Shown here: positions 8,679 to 16,766 of the stretch, in pieces | How the letters are laid out: every line of letters starts with the position of its first letter | How positions within the stretch are numbered: the stretch's first letter is position 1 | Source of the DNA: Alcanivorax sp. 1008 | GTDB lineage: Bacteria; Pseudomonadota; Gammaproteobacteria; Pseudomonadales; Alcanivoracaceae | Assembly: GCF_020667895.1 (NCBI RefSeq) | Contig: NZ_JAFMPS010000002.1 | Coordinates: 475,129 to 539,128 of the forward strand | DNA: 64,000 nt | Reading direction: 5' to 3' | Program-made: the position numbers and the translations under genes | The notes under the pieces: model-generated | Told to the model about the DNA's origin: nothing | Databases searched by the model: none | What the model saw: the letters and a program-made list of their open reading frames with translations, nothing else

Positions 8679-9342
8679 CCTCCCCGCGGTCGATGATCAG
8701 CTCGCCTTCGCGCAGCGTCAGAAGACGGTGGTTGTAGCGGGCAATCAGCGACAGGTCGTGGGTGGCAACAATTACCGATACGCCGACGCTGGCAAATTCT
8801 TCGAACAGATCCATGATCTCGGCGGACAGTTGCGGATCAAGGTTGCCGGTGGGCTCGTCGGCAAGTAGCAATGGTGGTTTGTTAACCACGGCGCGGGCAA
8901 TGCCGACCCGCTGTTGTTCACCGCCGGACAGGGTAATCGGGTTAAGGCGCTCTTTGTCCAGCAAGCCAACCTTGTCCAGTGCGGCGCGCACGCGCTTGCC
9001 GATATCACCCGGTTTGTAGCCGGCGATAATCAGTGGCAGTGCCACGTTGTCATAAACAGTGCGATCAAACAGCAGATGATGGCTCTGATGGACCATGCCA
9101 ATCTTGCGGCGCAGCCAGGGGATATCACGGGTGCCAAGGTGATTGAGATTTTCACTATCGACCATAATGTCACCGCTGCTCGGTCGCTCGATCATCATCA
9201 GCAATTTCAGCAGGGTGGACTTGCCGGCGCCGGAGTGGCCGGTCAGGAACGTCAGCTCACCGGGCGGCAGGCGGAACGAGACATTGTTCAGCGCCTCCTT
9301 ACCGTTGGCGTAGCGTTTACTGACGTTGTCGAAATGGATCAC
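8662..9342 (-). CDS. ftsE: Cell-division ATP-binding protein FtsE
   Basis: A 226-residue ABC ATPase partner of FtsX. The Walker [10 protein letters not shown] lies at about residues 36-44, the signature [14 protein letters not shown] near 138, the Walker [14 protein letters not shown] near 160, and the switch His in VATHD near 195. It overlaps ftsY by four bases upstream and ftsX by 17 downstream, giving the standard ftsY-ftsE-ftsX operon. Length and motifs are normal for the family. Confidence 0.95.
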   Translation of the reverse strand: MIHFDNVSKRYANGKEALNNVSFRLPPGELTFLTGHSGAGKSTLLKLLMMIERPSSGDIMVDSENLNHLGTRDIPWLRRKIGMVHQSHHLLFDRTVYDNVALPLIIAGYKPGDIGKRVRAALDKVGLLDKERLNPITLSGGEQQRVGIARAVVNKPPLLLADEPTGNLDPQLSAEIMDLFEEFASVGVSVIVATHDLSLIARYNHRLLTLREGELIIDRGEDGDGA

Positions 9343-10307
9343 CCGGTGACGTCCTCGAACAGGGCCTGAACAAATTCCTCAGCCTCAAACGGCCGCAGGT
9401 CTTCCAGTTTTTCGCCGACACCGATAAAGCGGATCGGCAGGCCAGTGGTTTTTGCCAAGGCAAACAGTACCCCGCCTTTTGCGGTGCCGTCGAGCTTGGT
9501 GAGAGCCAGACCTGTGACGCCCACCGCATTACGAAATTCCTTTGCCTGATTGATGGCGTTCTGGCCGGTGCCGGCATCCAGCACCAGCAGTACTTCATGG
9601 GGCGAATCCGGAATCAGCTTCTTCATTACCCGCACCACCTTGGACAGCTCTTCCATCAGGTTTGACTTGGTGTGCAGGCGGCCAGCCGTATCCGCGATTA
9701 GTACATCAACGCCCCGTGCGGTGGCGGCCTGTACCCCGTCAAAGATTACTGAAGCAGAATCGGCGCCGCTTTGCTGGGCAATCACCGGGATATGATTGCG
9801 CTCACCCCATACCTGCAGCTGCTCTACCGCAGCGGCGCGGAAGGTGTCGCCGGCGGCTAGCATCACTGATAGGCCCTCGCTCTGGAAGCGGCGCGCTAAT
9901 TTGCCGATGGTGGTGGTCTTGCCGACGCCGTTGACGCCGACCATCAGAATTACATAGGGCTTCTTGCTGCGATCAATTACCAGCGGCTTGTCCACTGGCA
10001 CCAGCAGTTTGCGCAGCTCATCTTTCAGGGCATCGTACAGGGCGTCCGCATGCATCAGCTCCTCGCGACCGACCTTGTCGGTCAGCGCCTGAACGATCAC
10101 ATCGGTGGCCTCAACGCCGATATCCGCGCTCAGCAGTTGGGTTTCAATGTCCTCGAACAGCTCGTCATCGATTTCCTTGCGGCCCACCAGCAGGTCAGCC
10201 AGGCCCTGGCCGAGCACCTTGTTGGTCTTGCTCAGACCTTCCTTCATCCGCTTCCAGAAGGACTCTTTCTGGGCAGCGGACTCGTCGCGGGAAACTTCGT
10301 CTGTCAT
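9339..10307 (-). CDS. ftsY: Signal recognition particle receptor FtsY
   Basis: A 322-residue SRP GTPase that docks ribosome-SRP complexes at the inner membrane. The N-terminal four-helix domain is followed by the G domain with GVNGVGKTTTIGKLA near residue 125, DTAGRLHTKSNLMEEL near 205 and TKLDGTAKGG near 270. The acidic A domain found in E. coli FtsY is almost absent; only a short charged N-terminus precedes the NG core, as is common outside the enterobacteria. It is the first gene of ftsYEX and diverges from the M16 peptidase operon across 121 bases. Confidence 0.95.
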   Translation of the reverse strand: MTDEVSRDESAAQKESFWKRMKEGLSKTNKVLGQGLADLLVGRKEIDDELFEDIETQLLSADIGVEATDVIVQALTDKVGREELMHADALYDALKDELRKLLVPVDKPLVIDRSKKPYVILMVGVNGVGKTTTIGKLARRFQSEGLSVMLAAGDTFRAAAVEQLQVWGERNHIPVIAQQSGADSASVIFDGVQAATARGVDVLIADTAGRLHTKSNLMEELSKVVRVMKKLIPDSPHEVLLVLDAGTGQNAINQAKEFRNAVGVTGLALTKLDGTAKGGVLFALAKTTGLPIRFIGVGEKLEDLRPFEAEEFVQALFEDVTG

Positions 10308-10428
10308 GATCGGTCACATTTCCGGTTTCGCGTCCCGTTGGCGGGGCGCAGGGCAGATTTAAAAGTCCGCTATCCTACCATCTCCATGGTATTTCGGCGC
10401 CCTGAGCGGCGCTTTTGAGGAAACAACC

Positions 10429-11748
10429 ATGCGTTTTTTGACAGTCCTGCTTTTTGTTGTCACCGGTACGGCGATGGCCGCCAGTGCCCCGGTAACCCAT
10501 GACTTCACCCTCGATAATGGCCTGAGGGTGCTGGTTCGCGAGGATCATCGTGCGCCGGTGGCGGTGCAGATGGTCTGGTACAAGGCGGGTAGTTACGACG
10601 AGGCTCCCGGCCAGACCGGCATCGCCCATGTACTTGAGCATATGATGTTCAAGGGCACGGAAAACTTTACCGCAGGGGACTTCTCCAAGTTGGTGCGTCG
10701 CTTTGGGGGCTCCGACAATGCCTTTACTTCCTATGACTACACCGCCTACTTCCAGAAGTTCGAGGTATCTCGCCTGCCGCTAATGCTGGAGATCGAAGCG
10801 GATCGGATGGCCAATCTGGTCATTGATGAAGAGGAGTTCGCGCGCGAGTTGAAGGTGGTGCTGGAGGAGCGTCGCCAGCGTACCGACGATAACCCCGGGG
10901 CCCTCGCCTGGGAGAAGTTCGCCGCTATTACCCGGCCGGGCAGCGGCTATTCCAGCCCGATCATTGGTTGGCCGACGGAGCTTAATCAGCTTACCGTCAA
11001 CCACGCTCGTGACTGGTATCAGCGTTATTACACGCCATCCAATGCGACCTTGATTATTGCTGGCAATGTCACTCTGGATCAGGTTCGGCCGTTGGTGGAA
11101 AAATTCTATGGCCGTATTCCCGATCGGGCCAAGGCTCCGGATCGCCCCCAGCCGCGCCTGGCCTCCCCAGCTGGTGAGCGCCGACTGACACTGCGTCTGC
11201 CGGTTCAGGTGCCGTCCCTATATATGAGCTGGAACGTGCCGACGTTGGCGACCCATCCGGACGATTTCTACGCCCTGACCATGCTATCGGCGGTATTTGA
11301 TGGTGGCATGAGCGCGCGACTGGAAACCAATCTGGTGCGTGGTAGTGAGCTTGCCGCCGGAGCGGGTGCCGGATATGGCGGCATCAGCCGGGCCGATGGT
11401 TTGTTCACGGTGACGGCAACGCCAAAGGACGGCGTCACGTTAGCGAAGCTGGAAAGCGCGGTGCAGCAGCAGCTTGATCGGTTGCGCCAGAATCCGCCCA
11501 GTGACGAAGAGATGCGGCGGGTACGCGCTGGTGTGTTGAGCAGTCAGGTATACGGCCGCGACTCGCTGTTTGGTCAGGCCATGGAGTTGGGCCAGTTGGT
11601 GACCCTCGGGGTTGATTGGCGTCTGTCAGATCAGTTTATCGAGCGGCTCAACAAGGTAACGCCGGAGGATGTGCAGCGGGCGGCGGCCCAGTGGTTGGTG
11701 AATGAGCGTCTTGCGGTGGCGCATGTGTTGCCGGAGGAGGCGAAATGA
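10429..11748 (+). CDS. M16 family zinc metallopeptidase, catalytic subunit
   Basis: A 439-residue secreted peptidase of the pitrilysin/processing-peptidase family. The signal peptide (about residues 1-19) is followed by domain 1 with the inverted zinc motif HVLEH at residues 67-71 and the distal Glu in the helix ending ELKVVLEERRQR near 140. The second, non-catalytic M16 half includes TPSNATLIIAGN near residue 205. Its last four bases overlap the start of a paralogue without the zinc motif. Active/inactive M16 pairs often form heterodimers, so the two probably act together in the periplasm. This pair next to rsmD and opposite ftsYEX is a familiar arrangement in pseudomonads. Confidence 0.9.
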   Translation: MRFLTVLLFVVTGTAMAASAPVTHDFTLDNGLRVLVREDHRAPVAVQMVWYKAGSYDEAPGQTGIAHVLEHMMFKGTENFTAGDFSKLVRRFGGSDNAFTSYDYTAYFQKFEVSRLPLMLEIEADRMANLVIDEEEFARELKVVLEERRQRTDDNPGALAWEKFAAITRPGSGYSSPIIGWPTELNQLTVNHARDWYQRYYTPSNATLIIAGNVTLDQVRPLVEKFYGRIPDRAKAPDRPQPRLASPAGERRLTLRLPVQVPSLYMSWNVPTLATHPDDFYALTMLSAVFDGGMSARLETNLVRGSELAAGAGAGYGGISRADGLFTVTATPKDGVTLAKLESAVQQQLDRLRQNPPSDEEMRRVRAGVLSSQVYGRDSLFGQAMELGQLVTLGVDWRLSDQFIERLNKVTPEDVQRAAAQWLVNERLAVAHVLPEEAK

Positions 11749-13241
11749 ACATGTCAGGACAGAAGATGCATTCTGTAGAGACGGCGCAACCGGCCACGGC
11801 CGGGCGCAGTCGCTCCGCGATAATCGCTTGGTGCACCCGGCCATGGCAGGTTGCGCCTTTGCTGCTGTTGGCGGCTATGGCTTTCCTTGCTGGCTGCCAG
11901 AGCTTTCCGACGACCTTGAAGCAGGTGGAGAAATCTGCACCCGCTGAGGTGGCGCTGGATATTCGTGAGTGGCGTACCGACGAAGGCACCCGGGTGCTGT
12001 TTGTGCCCTCGCCTACCCTGCCGATGATTGATATTCGTCTGACCTTTGATGCTGGCAGCGCTCGTGACGGTGACAAGTCAGGTACCGCGTCGCTGACTTC
12101 CAGCCTGATCGGTGAAGGCGCCCAAGGGTTAAGCGTCGATGATATCGCCAAAGGCTTCGAGGACCTTGGTGTCTCGTTTGGCAGCAGCAGCTATCGTGAT
12201 ATGGGCATTATTGAAATGCGAGCGCTGACCGCGGCGGAGTTCTTTGATCCGGCCATGGATCTGTTTCTGCGAGTGATTGGTCAGCCGACATTTCCCGCCG
12301 ACGCATTGGAGCGTACTCGAAAGCAATATCTGATCGGGCTGGCCCGGCAGAAGCAGGTGCCGGGGCCGCAGTTATCGAAGCGGCTCGATGCGGTGCTGTT
12401 TGCCGGTCATCCGTATGCCGAGCCTTCCAGCGGTACCGAGCAGAGCCTGCCGCTGATTCGTCGTGACGATCTGCAGGCATTTCATCAGCGCTACTACAGC
12501 GCGCAAAACGCGGTGATTGCGATTGTTGGTGATCTGGATGAACCCCAGGCACGGGCATTGTCTGCGCGGATCACTGCTGCCCTGCCACAAGGTGAGCGTG
12601 CACCGAAGCTTGAGCGGGTAGTACAGGCTAATGATGCGCACATTGAACATATCGATTTCGATGCCAGCCAGACCCATATCAGCATCGCCCAGCAAAGTAT
12701 CTGGCGCGGCCACCCGGACTGGGTGCCATTGTATGTCGGCAACCAGATTCTTGGCGGCGGTGGCTTTGCTTCCATCCTGATGGAAGAGGTGCGGCAGCAG
12801 CGCGGCTTTGTTTATGGCATCAGTAGCGGGATTTCACCGATGGCATTTGCCGGGCCGTTCGAGATCAATCTGCAAACAGCCACGGAAAATGCGGATGAGG
12901 CATTGCAGCTGACCCTGAAGCTGCTGAACGACTTTATCACTCAGGGGCCGACTGAAGATCAGGTGCAAGCAGCGATAGACAGCACTACCGGCTCCATGCC
13001 ACTGGGTGTGGCAGAGAATGATGACATCGTCGCTCAGCTGGCATCGATGGCGTTTTATGATATGCCGCTGGATTATCTGCAGTGGTTTGATCAGCAGGCG
13101 CGCAAGGTGACCGCGGAATCGATCCGCAAAGCGTTTAGTAAAAATCTGAACCCGGATGCCCTGACGATTATTTCCATCGGCCGTGCGGCGCCGTCGCTGA
13201 CACCGGTGGACCCGGTTGCGGTGACTACCGAAGCGCCCTGA
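11745..13241 (+). CDS. M16 family peptidase-like lipoprotein, inactive partner
   Basis: A 498-residue M16 homologue in which the HxxEH motif is replaced (GTASLTSSLIGEG at the equivalent place), so it should not bind zinc. A lipobox LAGC puts the lipidated Cys near residue 50, which means the N-terminal region ahead of it is unusually long. Codons about 14-38 of that region lie in a 26-base inverted repeat (11783-11857). The later methionine near residue 44 lacks enough leader to replace the first ATG, and ATG 11745 overlaps the upstream stop (ATGA). It likely forms a heterodimer with the upstream catalytic subunit at the outer membrane. Confidence 0.85.
   Translation: MNMSGQKMHSVETAQPATAGRSRSAIIAWCTRPWQVAPLLLLAAMAFLAGCQSFPTTLKQVEKSAPAEVALDIREWRTDEGTRVLFVPSPTLPMIDIRLTFDAGSARDGDKSGTASLTSSLIGEGAQGLSVDDIAKGFEDLGVSFGSSSYRDMGIIEMRALTAAEFFDPAMDLFLRVIGQPTFPADALERTRKQYLIGLARQKQVPGPQLSKRLDAVLFAGHPYAEPSSGTEQSLPLIRRDDLQAFHQRYYSAQNAVIAIVGDLDEPQARALSARITAALPQGERAPKLERVVQANDAHIEHIDFDASQTHISIAQQSIWRGHPDWVPLYVGNQILGGGGFASILMEEVRQQRGFVYGISSGISPMAFAGPFEINLQTATENADEALQLTLKLLNDFITQGPTEDQVQAAIDSTTGSMPLGVAENDDIVAQLASMAFYDMPLDYLQWFDQQARKVTAESIRKAFSKNLNPDALTIISIGRAAPSLTPVDPVAVTTEAP
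11783..11857. repeat. 26-base imperfect inverted repeat inside the M16 lipoprotein leader
   Basis: The arms are 11783-11808 and 11832-11857 and pair at 23 of 26 positions. The 23-base centre contains a further small palindrome (GCGATAATCGC, 11817-11827). The structure lies wholly in the coding sequence for the region before the lipobox, and the frame stays open through it. The design resembles a REPIN or small MITE captured in frame, though its sequence differs from the REP copies at 4958 and 48874. Confidence 0.75.
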
Positions 13242-13252
13242 GTAGTAAAGAT

Positions 13253-13810
13253 ATGAGCACAAGGAAAAGCACGGTCCGCATTATTGGCGGCGAGCATCGA
13301 GGCCGCCGCTTGATGTTCACCGACCAGAATGGTGACCTGCGGCCAACCGGTGACCGCATGCGTGAAACCCTGTTCAACTGGCTGCAGTTTGAGCTGCGTG
13401 ACAAGCGCGTGCTGGACCTGTTTGCCGGCAGCGGTGCGCTGGGTGCAGAAGCATTATCGCGTGGTGCAGCCCATGCGGTGTTAGTGGAAAAAAAAGCCGA
13501 ACGCGCTGCCGATCTGTCTAAACAGCTTAAACCGCTTTTCGCCGGGCGAGTGTTTGTCCAGCTGGCGGACGGACTGAAATGGCTGCCGCGGGCGACGGGG
13601 CCATTCGATGTGGTGTTTATCGATCCGCCCTACGATATTGGTGCCCAGCAACCGGCCTGTGACTTACTAATGCAGCACGAATTGTTGGCGGAAAATGCCT
13701 GGGTCTATGTTGAATCGCGCCGTCAGGATGATGCTCCTGACGTGCCATGGGTGCTGGAGAAAGAAAAAACAATGGGTGATGCCGTGGCAAGGTTATATCG
13801 CGCAATATGA
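13253..13810 (+). CDS. rsmD: 16S rRNA (guanine-966-N2)-methyltransferase RsmD
   Basis: A 185-residue Rossmann-fold SAM-dependent methyltransferase. RIIGGEHRGRRL at the N-terminus, DLFAGSGALGAEALSRGA near residue 58 (SAM-binding motif I) and the catalytic DPPYD near residue 124 are the RsmD signatures. It methylates G966 of 16S rRNA in the small subunit. It starts 12 bases after the M16 pair, and its end overlaps the next gene by four bases (ATGA), so it sits in the same rightward operon. Confidence 0.93.
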   Translation: MSTRKSTVRIIGGEHRGRRLMFTDQNGDLRPTGDRMRETLFNWLQFELRDKRVLDLFAGSGALGAEALSRGAAHAVLVEKKAERAADLSKQLKPLFAGRVFVQLADGLKWLPRATGPFDVVFIDPPYDIGAQQPACDLLMQHELLAENAWVYVESRRQDDAPDVPWVLEKEKTMGDAVARLYRAI

Positions 13811-14790
13811 CTTTCAAGCCTGCTCTTTTACTTGCCAATCCCCATATCCAGACGCTCTGGCCAACATTGCGTCGCAAGCTTCCTCCGGTAGCACGGCGCG
13901 AAGAAAAGATGCCATTGCCCGATGGTGATCACCTCTGGCTGCATTGGGGCGGTGCCCTGCCTGACAATGGCCGCATCGTTGTGCTGCTGCATGGCATTAC
14001 CGGCTGCAGTGATTCGCCTTATGCCCGTGGCCTGCAACATGAGCTGGATGAAATTGGCATTGCCAGTGTAGTGGTGAATGCCCGTGGTAATGGTGGCCGC
14101 CTGAATGATCGGCCGGAGTGCAGTTACGCGGGTGAAACCGATGATATTCATGCGGCACTGGAATATCTGCGCGAGCAGCATCAGGCCGGTGAGCTGATCG
14201 TTATCGGCTATTCTCTCGGTGGCTCGAGGTTGCTTAACTATCTGGTGGAGCAGCGGGCTTCGCCGTTAATCGTAGCGGCGGCAACGGTCTGCGTGCCGCT
14301 CGATCTTGGCGTCTGTGCACGTCGACTTGATCAGGGTTTTTCGCGCATCTACCGCAAGCACCTTCTTGGCCAGCTGTGCGATGATTTTGATGCCCGCCGG
14401 GCCCATCTGCGGGAATACTTTCCTGACCATGCCAAGCGCTTTGAAGATATTGGTCCGCTTGATGGTATCCGCAATTTTGTCGAGTACGACAACCGGGTTA
14501 TCGCTCCGCTATACGGGTTTCGTGATGCTGACGACTATTACCGTCAGTGCAGCACACTGCCTAAGCTAGGTGGCATCAAAGTACCGACCCTGATGATTCA
14601 GGCGGCGGATGATCCGTTTATGACTAAAGCCGTGTTGCCAACCGCGCAGCAGCTGAGTAGCACCATTGAGCTTGAGGTGACCAGCCACGGCGGCCATGTC
14701 GGGTTTGTTGCCGGGACGGTGGGCAATCCGGTCTACTGGCTCGAGCCGAGACTTATCCAATGGATTGTCGGGAGCTTCCCGCGGGCCTGA
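13807..14790 (+). CDS. YheT-family alpha/beta hydrolase
   Basis: A 327-residue hydrolase of the YheT/EMB8 (UPF0017) family. The typical opening NPHIQTLWPTL near residue 12 is followed by LLHGITGCSDSPY (oxyanion-hole loop, near 62), the nucleophile elbow GYSLGGSRLLNYL near residue 136, and a C-terminal HGGHVGF that supplies the catalytic His near residue 298. Members are putative esterases of unknown substrate. It overlaps rsmD by four bases, which implies translational coupling. Confidence 0.88.
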   Translation: MTFKPALLLANPHIQTLWPTLRRKLPPVARREEKMPLPDGDHLWLHWGGALPDNGRIVVLLHGITGCSDSPYARGLQHELDEIGIASVVVNARGNGGRLNDRPECSYAGETDDIHAALEYLREQHQAGELIVIGYSLGGSRLLNYLVEQRASPLIVAAATVCVPLDLGVCARRLDQGFSRIYRKHLLGQLCDDFDARRAHLREYFPDHAKRFEDIGPLDGIRNFVEYDNRVIAPLYGFRDADDYYRQCSTLPKLGGIKVPTLMIQAADDPFMTKAVLPTAQQLSSTIELEVTSHGGHVGFVAGTVGNPVYWLEPRLIQWIVGSFPRA

Positions 14791-14845
14791 TAATGGCCTG
14801 CCAGCACTCTGGCGCTCAGTGCCAATAATAAAAAAAGAGGCAACC

Positions 14846-15166
14846 ATGAAAGATCTTATTACCGATGCTATTAGTAAAAAATTCGCCACCACGCTGGAAT
14901 CCATCGGCGGAGCCAAGGCCCTGTATGGCGATCCGATCGAGTTCAATGGTGAGCAGATCATCCCGGTTGCCAGAGTAATGGTTGTGCTTGCCGCTGGGGC
15001 GGACGGGTCCGGCGGCGGCAATGCTGGCCTGACCGGGAGCATTACCAACATGGCTAAAGGCGGCGGTGGTGGTAAGGCGGACGCGTCGGTTAATGTCACT
15101 ATCGAGCCGGTGGGTTACTTGCGCAGCACGGCAGATGGGCCGGTATTTTGTCCTCTGACAACATGA
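14846..15166 (+). CDS. GerW/YtfJ family protein
   Basis: A 106-residue protein matching the GerW (YtfJ) family, best known from Bacillus spore germination but present in many non-sporulating bacteria with unknown role. Landmarks are the start GDPIEFNGEQIIPVARV, a glycine-rich centre (residues about 53-75, with GSGGGN and GGGGGK) and VTIEPVGYL near residue 90. ATG 14846 is preceded by AAGAGG at 14835-14840. Its stop overlaps the start of ychJ (ATGA), so it is part of the same transcription unit. A sporulation function is not expected here. Confidence 0.8.
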   Translation: MKDLITDAISKKFATTLESIGGAKALYGDPIEFNGEQIIPVARVMVVLAAGADGSGGGNAGLTGSITNMAKGGGGGKADASVNVTIEPVGYLRSTADGPVFCPLTT

Positions 15167-15615
15167 CTGAATGCTTGTGTGGCTCGGGGCTGCCAGCGAG
15201 CCAGTGTTGCTCCCTGTATCTGGCGGGCAAACCGGCACCCACACCAGAAGCGTTGATGCGTTCGCGTTTCGTGGCCTATGCGCAGCAGCGGCTCGACTAC
15301 GTGGGTGATAGCTGGCACCCGGACACCCGTCCTGCTTCGCTGGACCCGGACACTGATACGCGCTGGCGGCGGCTGCAGATTCTGGCAAGTGATTCACAGG
15401 GCGATCAGGGCATGGTGCACTTTTGCGCCACCTGGCAGGCCGGGGAGAAATGGGGCCAGCTGGAAGAGGTGTCCCGATTTGTCCGGGAAAATGGCCTTTG
15501 GCTCTATCACAGCGGCGACGTTACCCATCACAATCTCAGTCCTGGGCGGAACGACCCTTGCCCCTGTGGCAGTGGCCGCAAATTGAAAAAATGTCATCAG
15601 GATGGGCAATCGTGA
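15163..15615 (+). CDS. ychJ: YchJ family protein with two SEC-C zinc motifs
   Basis: A 150-residue UPF0225/YchJ protein. Short cysteine-rich zinc modules flank a central NTF2-like domain: CLCGSGLPASQCC at the N-terminus and NDPCPCGSGRKLKKCH at the C-terminus, the latter a classic SEC-C motif as found at the end of SecA. The function of YchJ is unknown; the SEC-C module suggests contact with ribosomes or SecB. It overlaps its upstream and downstream neighbours by four bases each. Confidence 0.88.
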   Translation: MTECLCGSGLPASQCCSLYLAGKPAPTPEALMRSRFVAYAQQRLDYVGDSWHPDTRPASLDPDTDTRWRRLQILASDSQGDQGMVHFCATWQAGEKWGQLEEVSRFVRENGLWLYHSGDVTHHNLSPGRNDPCPCGSGRKLKKCHQDGQS

Positions 15616-16070
15616 AATTTCTTGAGCTAAGAATCCCGCCGCCATTGGTTGGTGGGCTGATTGGGTTGGCAATGTGGGCTTTAACCACCCACAGCTTGAC
15701 TGGGTTGAGTGGCTCCGCACGCCTGATTGTTGCGGTGGTTCTGGTCCTGATGGGCGCCGGGGTAAGTCTTGCAGGGGTTGTGTCTTTTCGCCGGGCGCGC
15801 ACCACGGTGAACCCGCTCAAGCCTGAAAAGACCTCATCGCTGGTCTGCTCTGGTATCTATCGGGTAACCCGTAACCCCATGTACCTGGGGTTTCTACTGG
15901 TGCTGATTGGCTGGGCGGTAATGTTGGGCTCCGCTTTTGCGGTGCTTGGTCCGGTGCTGTTTGTTGTCTATATCAGCCGCTTCCAGATACTGCCCGAGGA
16001 GCGTGTGCTGCAGAACCTGTTCGGTGATGAGTTCACAGCCTATCAAGCGAGGGTGCGGCGCTGGTTGTGA
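15612..16070 (+). CDS. Isoprenylcysteine carboxyl methyltransferase (ICMT)-like membrane protein
   Basis: A 152-residue membrane protein with about four hydrophobic helices and the ICMT/phospholipid methyltransferase signature: GIYRVTRNPMYLGF near residue 79, then PEERVLQNLFGDEF near residue 127. These regions bind SAM and the lipid substrate in the family. The start is the GTG at 15612 overlapping the ychJ stop (GTGA), with AGGATGGG upstream; an in-frame ATG at 15591 is an alternative. It is the last gene of the operon that begins with the M16 pair. The actual substrate, a small lipid or isoprenoid, is unknown. Confidence 0.8.
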   Translation: MKFLELRIPPPLVGGLIGLAMWALTTHSLTGLSGSARLIVAVVLVLMGAGVSLAGVVSFRRARTTVNPLKPEKTSSLVCSGIYRVTRNPMYLGFLLVLIGWAVMLGSAFAVLGPVLFVVYISRFQILPEERVLQNLFGDEFTAYQARVRRWL

Positions 16071-16110
16071 CCGGCGGCTGTTTATTGTGGTTCTGCGGCA
16101 CCGATTGAGA

Positions 16111-16138
16111 TTGACACCTCTACCAATCCGCGTAAACT
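16111..16138 (+). promoter_or_regulatory. Candidate sigma-70 promoter and long leader of cspA
   Basis: TTGACA (16111-16116) and TAAACT (16133-16138) are 16 bases apart, predicting transcription from about 16145. The untranslated leader would be about 165 bases, close to the long leader known for E. coli cspA, which acts as a cold-sensing RNA structure. The region 16071-16310 holds no other gene. Confidence 0.6.
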
Positions 16139-16310
16139 GATCTTCGCACGAGAAAACCAGTCCAAATATGCTCAACATGTCGGCCGCTACATCGCAGTTC
16201 CCGTCTTGTACACATACCTGGCTAACCCTCCCGCGCAAACAATCGCCCGAAAATCATCGGATTACCGCTGATTTGAAGAGGCTCAACCCAGTTCCAAGAA
16301 GGAAATTGCA

Positions 16311-16517
16311 ATGTCTACTACTACCGGCACCGTAAAATGGTTCAACGAAGCTAAAGGCTTTGGTTTCATCCAGCAGGAGTCTGGCCCGGACGTATTTGTT
16401 CACTTCAGCGCTATTCAGGGCAGTGGTTTCAAAACCCTGGCTGAAGGCCAAGCAGTGAAGTTCACCGTGACCCAAGGTCAGAAAGGCCCGCAGGCAGAGA
16501 ACGTTACTGCTGCCTAA
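16311..16517 (+). CDS. cspA: Cold-shock protein, CspA family
   Basis: A 68-residue single cold-shock domain. The RNP1 motif is KGFGFIQQE near residue 16 and RNP2 is VFVHFSAI near residue 30, both needed for single-stranded nucleic-acid binding. Such proteins act as RNA chaperones that melt secondary structure at low temperature. A GAAGGAAA ribosome site precedes the ATG. The long leader and a strong downstream hairpin make it a stand-alone unit. Length is normal for the family; which paralogue it is cannot be told. Confidence 0.93.
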   Translation: MSTTTGTVKWFNEAKGFGFIQQESGPDVFVHFSAIQGSGFKTLAEGQAVKFTVTQGQKGPQAENVTAA

Positions 16518-16528
16518 GCTGTGCCCTT

Positions 16529-16555
16529 TTCCTGCGCGGCTTCGCCGCGCAGGAA
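16529..16555 (+). terminator. Hairpin downstream of cspA
   Basis: A perfect 12-base-pair GC-rich stem (16529-16540 with 16544-16555) around a TTC loop, 11 bases after the cspA stop codon. It is not followed by a long T run, so termination may be partial or the hairpin may protect the mRNA end. Confidence 0.65.
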
Positions 16556-16587
16556 ATTCAGCTTCTCCCCTCCCCCTGTAGTACCCG

Positions 16588-16626
16588 TAATTAGTACTCC
16601 TAATTAGTACTCCTAATTAGTACCCG
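16588..16626. repeat. Three tandem 13-base repeats between cspA and argA
   Basis: TAATTAGTACTCC occurs at 16588-16600 and 16601-16613, and a third copy ending CCG at 16614-16626; a partial copy precedes them at 16579-16587. Each unit contains the palindrome TAATTA and an AGTACT core. The repeat is AT-rich in an otherwise GC-rich region and sits about 140 bases before argA. Confidence 0.85.
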
Positions 16627-16766
16627 CAACTCCCCTAAAACTCGTCATCTGATGTAATCCTGGCCATCTTGGCTGCTTTGCCATGTCTGCCTTCGTGCTA
16701 CCGTTGGAGGCGCGGAACTGGCCGGCCCTTGCTATACTCCGAGCTCCTATTCAGCCCAGACAGACC

